Shown in pieces: positions 55,648-64,000 of a stretch of DNA of 64,000 bases. The stretch comes from Amanita rubescens. Lineage: Eukaryota; Basidiomycota; Agaricomycetes; Agaricales; Amanitaceae. The stretch covers positions 58,700 through 122,699 of the forward strand of contig WION01000150.1 of the NCBI GenBank assembly GCA_015039365.1, read 5' to 3'. The position numbers and the translations under genes are program-made. The number at the start of each line of letters is the position of its first letter. The first letter of the stretch is position 1. The notes under the pieces are model-generated. The model was not told the DNA's origin, did no database searches, and saw only the letters and a list, made by a program, of their open reading frames with translations.

Positions 55648-57069
55648 TTAGACAGAGAAGGCAATATCAATACCCATTTTTCTAAGCTCTAGAAGGCGGT
55701 TCCTGATGGCAACCGACGCGGACGTGCTGGCAGCCACGCCGTTGATCCTGACACTCGAGAATGGTGCGACCTGGCGAGTCGTTGCAGTTTGATGGCGCGA
55801 TTCCACCATTCGCAAAATGGCTTCAGCTTCATGTCTGTGCCGCGAAAATAGTTCTTTGAGTTGGGCACCTAGGTGGCCTGTTGATAACTTATCCATAGTA
55901 TCGGCGTCCAGTACCCCTCGATTGATATGGAGTTGACGAAGTGATGGGGTGTCCAATAACAGAACTTTGAGGTCAAATGGATCCTTTGTCTCATCGATCG
56001 TCAATGATTGTAGATGAGGCATGCCATCTGATCGCGCTATCAACTCGGAGACTGTGGGCAGATCTAGCGACCAGGTCTCCGGCTTCGTTTGAAAGAGAGA
56101 GAGCGATGATACATTGCGGAGCGCCAACCACTTGAGAAAAGCTGGAGCATTAGCGCCATCGTCGAAAGTAAGTTTGAGAACCCGGAGTGTAGAAATGATC
56201 ACAGCCTGATTCGTAGAGGACTGGGATGGTTTCTTTGTATCCCGACCTATCTTCAACTCGCAGTGTTCGAGCTGTACGCACAAGCGTAGTAAACCAAGGA
56301 CCTGTGAATGTGGTCGGGTGCACTGAATACGTAGATAGTGCAACTGCGGCGCAACGGTGTGGATCACGTTCAAATCATTAACGTCGTATAGTGATAAGGA
56401 TTTCAAAGCTGGTAGTGCAAACTCCTTTCCAAGTATTTGTGATAGCTTGATGGCTTCGTGGAGATGCAAGGTTTCCAAAGTAGCTATGGAAGCCTCACCC
56501 AGTCGAGGGTACTCTCCATACCAGGAAGAACGTGACTCCAACAGGTACAACGCTCGACACGGATAATGCGTAATGAGATCGTTAAGGACTTGTTGGTCTA
56601 CGCTTTTGATTGTGAATGATATTGGGTGATTCTGAGCCCGGCTTAGCCATTCCCGAGCGATACGTATCTTGTCAGCTGTCTTCTTGTCAGAAGATTTGGA
56701 GACATCGATTGAAATATTGCTCCATAACTCGGGTGTATCCAACATAAGTTGCCTCCAAGGCGAGCAAACATGAGACATTGCATATACACCCTCGTCGATG
56801 ACGGGTATGCAAGTAGGCTCTGAAGCAGCGAAAATCATTATGGCGCGCAACACTTCCAAAGGCAATTTTTTGTGAGGTGCAAGGGCCACATCGTACAGCT
56901 TCACTGCGGCAAGCAGGTCTAATTGCTGGTTCAGGAGCTTTGCAATGTCGCCAGTTAAACGCTCTATGTCCTTCTGTGAATCCAGTTTAAGTTGACGAAT
57001 TGCTCGAAGCTCCGTTTCTGTAAGAGAAACATTCGACAGGCCAATTTTCGCTAGATCTGTTATCGACAT
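55648..57069 (-). CDS. F-box domain protein (agaric type)
   Basis: A single exon of 473 residues from ATG 57069 (MSITDLAKIGLSNVSLTETE); the frame is open a little further up but starts there with TTG. After a coiled coil (RQLKLDSQKDIERLTGDIAK) comes the F-box-like region LPLEVLRAIMIFAASEPTCI and MSHVCSPWRQLMLDTPELWS. The rest has leucine-rich-like repeats (LETLHLHEAIKL, LKSLSLYDVNDL, LQSLTIDETKD, LRQLHINRG). Such proteins are strongly expanded in Agaricomycetes and are thought to be SCF ubiquitin-ligase adaptors; the substrate is unknown. A broken partial copy lies at 54246-54477. Confidence 0.85.
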   Translation of the reverse strand: MSITDLAKIGLSNVSLTETELRAIRQLKLDSQKDIERLTGDIAKLLNQQLDLLAAVKLYDVALAPHKKLPLEVLRAIMIFAASEPTCIPVIDEGVYAMSHVCSPWRQLMLDTPELWSNISIDVSKSSDKKTADKIRIAREWLSRAQNHPISFTIKSVDQQVLNDLITHYPCRALYLLESRSSWYGEYPRLGEASIATLETLHLHEAIKLSQILGKEFALPALKSLSLYDVNDLNVIHTVAPQLHYLRIQCTRPHSQVLGLLRLCVQLEHCELKIGRDTKKPSQSSTNQAVIISTLRVLKLTFDDGANAPAFLKWLALRNVSSLSLFQTKPETWSLDLPTVSELIARSDGMPHLQSLTIDETKDPFDLKVLLLDTPSLRQLHINRGVLDADTMDKLSTGHLGAQLKELFSRHRHEAEAILRMVESRHQTATTRQVAPFSSVRINGVAASTSASVAIRNRLLELRKMGIDIAFSV

Positions 57070-57266
57070 GGTTGTTGAACTGATACACGCGTTGTTAGTA
57101 TACAAATACGAATAAATAAGGTTGAGTGTGAGTCAGTGGCTCCATCGGATCCGGAAACGGTGAATCGTGAAATGTCGATGGGGACAAGAGATGGGAACAT
57201 ATTTCCTAATCCGTCATACTCGTCGCCAACAACTTGCACAATCGCCGCTGATAAGTATAGAAGACA
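57070..57266. promoter_or_regulatory. Shared promoter of F-box gene and SQS1
   Basis: 197 bp between two divergent ATG codons. No TATA box stands out; short regulatory overlap is likely. Confidence 0.4.
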
Positions 57267-60200
57267 ATGGCCAAGCGAAAGTCCCGGGGAAACAACCGCG
57301 GCGGTCGGGGCAGCGGTGGTGGTTTTAACGGAGGTCGGGGACGAGGTGCGCCACCCGTAGACTTCGACATCCTCGATTTCCCGGTGCAAGTGTACGGTAC
57401 GTATCTCAGCTTCGCGTTCCAGCCAGCAACGATGTGGATCTTTGGTCATGGATGTGTACTAACGATGGATTGCTCTTCAGGTTATCAACCAATGACACCG
57501 ACAGGTCGGGGAAGCGGAAATAGAGGGAGAGGTTATAGAGGCTCGAGAGGCCCTACCCCTGTTCCAAGGACAAGTGGGAATACTTTCCAGCCCAGGGCAT
57601 CTACTCCGTCCAGAGGTAACGGGGTTTTTCAATCCAGGTCAAGCACACCATCTAGAGGGACATACGGCCATCCTGGGCTTGGACGACCGGCTCAGCAGCA
57701 GCAGACGAAGTCAAATTAGGATCTAGTGCGCCACTATCAAGCTTGTTGTACGAAAGTCGCCCTCTGCTCCGTCCTGTTTTCTTCGTAAAGTCAACTCTGA
57801 CACCATTCTTATTCCAACAAGAGGAGGAGTTGTTGAAACCAACAATGGAGGACATTGGTACGTGTATTGTTCATGAACCAGGCTTTATCTCAATGCTGAC
57901 TATCACCAGACGATACTGAAGATAATCGTATACCAACAGCAAACCGTATCGCCCAAGTAATTGGCGGATTGGACTTGGAAAACGAGGAAGAAATAGAAGA
58001 AATAGACTTTAACGATACGGAGAAGCTGTTGGAAGTACAAGTGAAGCCAGGAAAGATGTTCACGGTGGCGCTGGAGGAACAATTCACTGGCTATTACCAT
58101 GGAACCGCTAATTCTGCTGCTCCGCTAGGAAGAGGTCAGCATGTTGCTCACCCAAACGAAGATCGATCAAATGAACAGTCAAGTGTCAACGTTGTTGAAG
58201 GAATCGCAGACATAACACTCAACTCGCAGCTAGATATTACCGGCTCAGATTTGCCGCGCGAGTCTGCGGGTGTAACACAGGAAACAGAGTCCATCGTCAT
58301 GCGTGCCAAAGGGGCAGTCTCACAGGGAGAACCATCAGGGATGAAGCAGAGTTGGCACCCATTAAAAACGTTTCGACACATATGAACATGTCAACATCTA
58401 CTGCAGAAGGCGAGGGTGAACAACAGTGCCCTGAGTCTGCAGGTTTCTTCATTGATACTACTCCCTCCCAAATTCTGGCTCCTTCACAGCTACGAAAAGG
58501 GACGGCTGCCTCGCACATCCTAGGCGCCCCAGAAGCGCTGGGTGACGATGATGACATTATTGTATACGTCGCACCTCATCCCCGCTCTGGCCGTTTGACA
58601 CCAGCCGTGTCCACCTCTAACATACCAACAACATTGCCAACGACATCCATGTTGACTGGATTGTCCACTATCAGCGAACTTCCATCTACGAATGCGGAAG
58701 AGAAGATGGAGACTAATATTCCTATACCTTCAACCTCAACTACCCTCTCTGCAGCCGCAAGAAAACCGCGGCAGTTCGTGTCTCCGCTCCTCCTTGCTAG
58801 CCCCAGCACGCAGCGTAAAGCCAAGGTACGCGTGCGCATGCAGGAATCGCGGCACGCGAGGCAAAAGAAGTGGAGGAAGCGATCAATGTTCTCGTTTGGG
58901 GCTGAGAGGCAGGATAAAGAGTGGCAAGAGCTTGACGGGCCTGATCCAAGATGGGAAGAAAGAAGGAGAGGAGATTCTGATATCGATTGGGGCGAAGAGG
59001 AGAATGAGCAAGGGGCTGCCGCAGGGGAGCCATTAACCGGTCCTGATGGCATGGATGTGGACCCAGAGTTGCTGGACGAGAAGAGCATTGGAGCGCTCGG
59101 GTCGTTGCTAATGGAATGTTGGGTCAAGAAGGGACCCGGTATCTGACGATGGACGATATTGCGGACATTGAAAAGTTGAAGCAAGAGGATGAGGCTAGCG
59201 AGGGGGGAGCTGAAGGAGCAGCGGAGATGACGATTCTGAAGGTGAAGAAATGGATGAACAGGGTAGTGGCGAAGACGGCAAGGATGTGGATGGGGTGTTT
59301 GAAAAAGAAGAGGAAATGTTGATTGGCGAAGACGTTCAGCAGAGCGACGTGGACGAAGGAAGCGAAGAGGAGGACGAATTGAGTTCTTGCTCTAGTTTCC
59401 GAGAACGTCTTGAACTCATACGAAAACTTCCCGCAAAAAAGCCAGCTCATACGTCGCGACAGTTGGGTGAAGATGAAGAGGGCGAAGCTGAATTTGACGC
59501 AAGTTATGCATGGGACAGTGATGATTACATTAATCGCCTTCAGGTATGAGCCTCTCAAACTTTTTCACCGTTTTTTCTCAACTTTCCCTTAAGGACCTCG
59601 TGGATGAGACCGAAGCATCTTGACAGGTTGTGATCGCAAGGAAAGGAAGCGACTCTTCAAAGCAATTAATAATGGCGACCGCGAAGATCTATCTACGTTT
59701 ACAGTGGCGAGTCAGTATTCCGGTCAATCTTTTCAGAAAGATATTTATCGAAAAACATATTGTACAGGACGCAAGAAAGATAAACCTACGAATCTCCCGC
59801 CGGAACTCCAAGAGCAATGGGTGAAAGACCGTGCCAAGAAAGCAAAAAAAAGCGGAGCGCGAGCGGGCCCGACTGGAAGCGGCTGCTGATCCTTGATCAA
59901 GAAGAAAGGCGGTAAAAAGGGACGCAAAGCTATGCTGGCCGCCGCCCGCCAAGATCCCAAGATTACCGTTATCGGACCCAATCGTGTCATTGACATGACT
60001 ACGCTGGTACAACAAATCAAGAGATTCATCGCCAACCCGGACGGTCCGCGGACGATGGCTCTCCCACCTGCGAGCAAGGAAACTAGGAAGCTCGTCCACG
60101 AGATGGCTGCAGCGTTTAATCTGAAGAGCAAGAGCGATGGTCACGGGGATGCGCGGTACACGGTATTAATCAGGACGAGTCGAAGTGGATTGCGCGTGAA

Positions 60201-60547
60201 TGAGGCAAAGGTGGCGCGAATTATGAGGCAGAGTCATGGAGGTGAATTTAATAAGAGCGATAGGAAGGGGAAAGGTAAGAGCGGGCCACCCCGGCAAAAG
60301 GAAGGAGAAGAAGTTGGCAAAGTACGTTTTTCATTGCAGTTCCGTCATCGTCGAATGGAATAGTAATTACCTCTATCAGGCTGCGCCGAAGATTGATTCG
60401 TCCAATCGTGGCTTTAGATTGCTGGAAGCTATGGGCTGGTCGGAAGGAAAACAAATTGGCATCACAGGAGGTTTGGATCAGCCACTCACAGCAATTATTA
60501 AACATTCCAAGCTTGGTCTTGGAGCCACAAGATGGATGCAGGAGTAG
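57267..60547 (+). pseudogene. SQS1: SQS1-like G-patch/R3H splicing factor, frame broken several times
   Basis: The yeast homologue Sqs1/Pfa1 activates the helicase Prp43. Start MAKRKSRGNNRGGRGSGGGF (RGG-rich). Conserved blocks: LSSLLYESRPLLRPVFFVKS, NRIAQVIGGLDLENEEEIEE, GFFIDTTPSQ, MQESRHARQKKWRKRSMF, GSLLMECWVKKGPG, YLTMDDIADIEKL, DRKERKRLFKAINNGD, LPPELQEQW, KKGGKKGRKAMLAAARQDP, VDMTTLVQQIKRF-like R3H sequence, ARYTVLIRTSRSGLRV and the G-patch GFRLLEAMGWSEGKQIGITG. Up to about 59130 the frame changes are explained by introns. Between 59130 and 59895 five single-base-type breaks have no intron: near 59135, 59220, 59615, 59840 (run of eight A) and 59890. Either a decayed gene or consensus errors; the conserved protein reads through otherwise. 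Stop TAG 60545-60547. Confidence 0.75.
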
Positions 60548-60804
60548 AATTATCATACATCAAATGCATATGTATGAATTAGGCTAACAGCTAAACAATG
60601 TCCTTCTGCTCTGTTCGTACATTATTTCATGACAACTTGAACATTGCTCATCCCACGCCAATGAAATGAGTAGTTATAAAAGATAGCCCACGAACTATAC
60701 AAAGGGCATTACATTTGATTTTCTTTTTTTCTTTTTCTTTGTAAGCACAAAACAGGGAAAAAAAGGAGCGGCGGGGATGGAGGTACAAGACGAAATAACA
60801 AGGC

Positions 60805-61763
60805 CTAAGCAACAGGACTCTCTTCAGTGTTCTTCTTGGTATCAACCTTCTCGTCGACATAGGCATAAGACGGAGAGGGCTGAAGTGGGAGCCTCGTCGT
60901 CCTCGATGTACTCATGGATGATTGTGTACTCCGTCTCTTCGGCCTTGCGACCCCTGATTGCGCGGAAGGTAATGACACTGAGGACCCACATCATTCTCAA
61001 CAAAACGCCGAGACCACAGCCTAAACAAATTCACGTCAATATTCAAAAAAATCAAAACAATCCGGTTCAGACGTACCAAGAACGAATGCGACGGCACGAC
61101 CCTCCCACGGACCCAAGGTCATGAGAGCCAAGGCAAGGCGCTTGAAGAAGGGGGCCTTGCGACACCTGTGATGCTTGTGGTGTTTACCGTGCTTGTGTGC
61201 TTGTGTGGGTGATGGGGAGGATGAGGCGGCTGATTACCATCATGATCGGGACCGACGATACGGACAACCTCTCCTCCTTTCGTGACGCCCGTAAGGGCAC
61301 CGTTGGACTCCTCTCCCTCGACTTTGACGAAAGTGGGCGGGCACCGATGAACGGAAGAATGCGGAACATGGGGTTGTCATGGTGTTCCTTGGGGAGATCT
61401 AGGCTGGGCGCTTCGATCAAAGGGAGGCCTAGGGCCGTTCTAAACGCATTGGAAACTTCGATGGCCTTGTCGCGCATCTTACGCATGATACATGGAGGGC
61501 GAGTTTCGATTCGCGCCCCTTCGGGCCAGCCAGGAAGGGGGGAGGGGGGAAAGCGGGACCATCGTCCCGTTAACATTTTGGACCGCATTACCAAAGCGTA
61601 GACCCTGCGCCAACTCTGGGTTGTTCGTCACAACAAGAAGGCGTAAGGGGACCGCTTCTACTAGAGCTACAAAAGAGTCAGCCATGCGCAGTCGCTGTAA
61701 AGACACTAAATCACCTAATGTAGTCCCAAGTGCTAGCAGGAACGATGGATTGACCAATTTCAT
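60805..61763 (-). CDS. Small single-pass membrane protein with signal peptide, frame breaks
   Basis: From ATG 61763 a signal peptide (MKLVNPSFLLALGTT, then LALVEA after a 49-nt-type intron) is followed by PLRLLVVTNNPELAQGLRFG, AIEVSNAFRTALGLPLIEAP, a His/Lys-rich patch (HKHGKHHKHHRCRKAPFFKR), WEGRAVAFVLG, then a membrane helix CGLGVLLRMMWVLSVITFRA and an acidic tail EETEYTIIHEYIEDDEAP ending near VDEKVDTKKNTEESPVA. This layout is known from hypothetical proteins of agarics; function unknown. The frame changes at about 61536-61550 (runs of six G/C) and near 60885 without an intron. The same question of decay or consensus error applies as for SQS1. Confidence 0.55.
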
Positions 61764-62400
61764 ATTCGTTTATACTTTGGCTGTACAAAAATTGGGATAA
61801 CTGGGGCAGAAGAAAGTGTTGTGAAAGTAAGATATGTGTAGAGGTTAAAGGGTTGTTTTGGCTGCGCACCACATATGGCGTTTGCTTAGTAAGCGTTTCA
61901 GAGCCACAGCTCTCAACGATCATACTCGGTGCCTCATACTGACTAGATTGCTGTCAGTAGAGTCAGTTTTTGCGTACAGCATATTTCTCGAGAGTGAACG
62001 CAGTTCTATGCGGACTCGTCTTGTGAGCCATGTCGTTCTGAGCAGGACAGTCACACGGACATTGATTGTGGATTTTTTCCAGCTCACGTGTTATGTTCGT
62101 AGATTGATATCCCATCAATCATAGGGTAGCGACAACGCGGTAGATGCTGCTACCGGCACGAGGGCACCGCCAAATCCGATATATTATATATTATGATGCA
62201 TGGTCTGAGTCACACAGCTCATCTGTACATGCTTCTTTTTCCTGGTCTCACCTACGATGAGGAAACGGCGGTAAGCAATCCCTTAATTGTCTTATCATCG
62301 AATATTGCCTACTCACGCGACGCACAGTTAACGTTTATCCATGCGGTGCTAAAAAAGCGTGGTCCACCCGTTAGACTGACCGTGTTTTTTTATTTTAAAA
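61764..62400. other. Intergenic region, start of transporter gene unclear
   Basis: About 640 bp between the membrane-protein gene and the first recognisable transporter exon. Frames such as 62193-62417 have a GTAAGC donor but no family signal. It likely holds two divergent promoters. Confidence 0.35.
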
Positions 62401-62414
62401 ATACTAACAGGCAA

Positions 62415-64000
62415 TAGTTTGTGGTTCCTTCTTGATTCTCGTTTGTGCAACCGGAGTGGTAGGTGGATTTATTCACAACGTATGTTCCAGTTAGTGATTC
62501 AAGAAGCTGCAAGCATTCGGCGTCTTCCAAGACTATTACACTACGGTGTTCCTTACAAAATATACGGCCTCGGATATTAGCTGGATCGGAAGTGTACAAG
62601 TCTTCTTTGAACTCGTCTTGGGTATCGTTGCAGGAAAACTGTAAAATTTTCATCGATATTACGTCTTTTTGATACTGACTTAAGAGTAAAGATACGATGC
62701 AGGGTACTGTCGGTCAATGATCACCGGAGCATCTATATTATTTTCATTCAGGTAAAGTTTAATTAATAATGCTGATGAAGATGATTTGATCTCACTGATA
62801 CATTTCAGCTATTTTATGCTGTCGCTTGTCCAAAAGGAACAATATTACCAGGTGCGTGATAATTAACATATGCTCGTGTGACTGACATGACGCCCCCCAA
62901 AGACTTTCCTTGCGCAAGGGATAGGACTTGGGATAGCTATAGGGTTCCTCTTTGTACCCGCCTGCACCCTCGCTTCCATCCATTTCAAATATAACCAGGC
63001 GCTTGCAGTGGTACGTCTAATGGGCGTGTGTGGTCACGTCAATAGTATCTTATTTGACACATCAGGGCATCGTCCTCGCCGGCGGCCCGCTCGGGGCCGT
63101 GGTGTACACCAGTAAGTATCTATTTTCGCATCCACGCGTTACCATCTGACAAAGTTAGTCATGCTTAACTATATGCTTAACTCTAGCATTGGATTCGCCT
63201 GGAGCATAAGAGCCGCCGCATTCCTCTCGGCTGCCTTACTCTTGGTCGGAAACTTGATGATCACAGTTCCCCCAAGCCCGTCAGTCACCGCTTCCGAAAG
63301 AAAATCGTCTCTAAAGAGCATGCGAGATTGGCCCTACCTGTTGACCGTCATGTCAGGCTTCATCATGCTACTCGAAATGTATTTTCCAATTTACTTGTGC
63401 AACTATTTGCCGCGAAGCACGGTGTCTCCAAAGTCCTTACATTCTACTGCCTATCCATCGTTAATATCGTGGGCTTTTTTTCTCGCATCGCGTCCAACGC
63501 CTACGCGAAGTATTTCGGCGTGATCAACCTTTCTATAATTTCCTGCGCGCTTAACGGACTCGTCCTTTTCGGAATGCTGGGGTGTAACACCCCCTATGGG
63601 CTCGTGTTGTTCTCAGTATTGTAAGGCCTCTTACTAGCCCATTCTGCAATCCTTACTCCCAAGTCTAGTTATGGCTTCTTTTTCGGATCGAGTGAGTAAT
63701 TACTAGTAATAATTTCATTGAAATGTAACTCCTGACGTGACATAAGCTGTTTCGCTGTTTCTACCCGTCGTTGCGTATCTGGCACCATCGGACGCTGACA
63801 TAGGGTATGTCATCGGTATACATATTTTAATGAAGCATCATTGTATCCAACAGGAAAGTCCTGGGTTACGCTTGGGGACCTGGCGGTATTGCTGCTCTTA
63901 TTGGACCGCCTCTTGGCGCAGCTCTTTTAGGTGAAGATTACGTCTGGTGGCGAGGCGTCGTGTTTGCCGCGGTATGTCCTGTGCCTTATGCCATTTACAA
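62415..64000 (+). CDS. MFS monocarboxylate-transporter-like protein, 3' end outside window
   Basis: Plus-strand exons with helices of the MCT/MCH type: CGSFLILVCATGVVGGFIHN, then FGVFQDYYTTVFLTKYTASD and ISWIGSVQVFFELVLGIVAG (the conserved start of this family), QGIGLGIAIGFLFVPACTLA, FKYNQALAVGIVLAGGPLGA, VVYTIMLNYMLNSSIGFAWS after an intron ending TTAG, RAAAFLSAALLLVGNLM, and later YCLSIVNIVGFFSRIASNAY, GLVLFGMLGCN. The gene runs past 64000 (GKVLGYAWGPGGIAALIGPP is the last part seen). The start was not found: between 62482 and 62515 the frame does not join cleanly, so an intron of about 34 nt or a frame break is present. The substrate may be a monocarboxylate or riboflavin. Confidence 0.7.

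Noticed and set aside
57617..57720. Frame break at the end of the first long SQS1 frame
   Set aside because: An intron with GTAACG donor and GCTCAG acceptor restores the conserved frame (AAADEVKLGSS).
58270..58325. Frame break in SQS1 near 58.3 kb
   Set aside because: A 56-nt intron (GTGTAA...CACAG) joins the two frames in phase.
1..64000. CRISPR array, operon or prophage
   Set aside because: No regular spaced repeats and no prokaryotic gene organisation; introns throughout mark a eukaryotic nuclear genome.

Overview
This window comes from the nuclear genome of a fungus, most likely a mushroom-forming basidiomycete (Agaricomycetes). The evidence is many short GT-AG introns (mostly about 45-60 nt), dense gene packing on both strands, fungal families (Zn2Cys6 regulator, alpha-arrestin, F-box protein of the agaric type, MFS ACS-type transporters, a PB1/nuclease/kinase-like gene), a complete tRNA-Val(AAC) gene, and an LTR retrotransposon whose gag resembles other basidiomycete elements. 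Nothing prokaryotic or viral was seen.

Layout. 1-12 kb is an accessory segment. An MFS transporter gene (minus strand) is split by a fresh 4.06-kb LTR retrotransposon that carries only gag and protease. Next come a predicted six-hairpin (alpha/alpha) protein, an OsmC/Ohr-type peroxide reductase, and a second, uninterrupted paralogue of the split transporter. 12-35.8 kb is mostly housekeeping: TOP3, UTP25, tRNA-Val, ATG3, an LYAR-type nucleolar zinc-finger protein, a DUF6699 protein, cytochrome c peroxidase, an alpha-arrestin, sphingosine-1-phosphate lyase, prefoldin 4 and a muskelin homologue. At 35.9-38 kb lies a PB1 + PD-(D/E)XK-like + kinase-like gene that resembles effector or conflict-type fusion proteins. 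39.3-43 kb is a secreted subtilase. 44.4-50.7 kb holds CCR4, MVD1, a pterin-dehydratase-like protein fused to zinc knuckles, and an aldo-keto reductase. 51-57 kb holds a Zn2Cys6 regulator, a duplicated and decayed F-box segment, a MITE-like inverted-repeat element and an intact F-box gene. 57.2-64 kb holds an SQS1 G-patch gene and a membrane-protein gene, both with frame breaks, then the start of a monocarboxylate-type MFS transporter that runs off the window.

Three themes stand out. (1) The retrotransposon has two apparently identical 225-bp LTRs, a perfect 5-bp target duplication and no reverse transcriptase or integrase, so it is young and must be mobilised in trans. (2) Several genes can only be read correctly through very small exons (8-20 nt), and these often carry catalytic or metal-binding residues: LYAR zinc finger, subtilase Asp and His, Zn2Cys6 third cysteine, MFS signature. 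(3) Single-base frame breaks cluster at 59-62 kb while the rest of the window reads cleanly, which means either gene decay or a local consensus problem.

Many neighbouring genes are head-to-head with short shared promoters (TOP3/UTP25, DPL1/PFD4, muskelin/PB1 gene, F-box/SQS1) or tail-to-tail with almost no spacer (PFD4/muskelin, pterin-dehydratase-like/AKR). Starts were placed at ATG codons. Splice sites were inferred by eye from GT-AG rules, phase and family conservation, and are given only where they fit.
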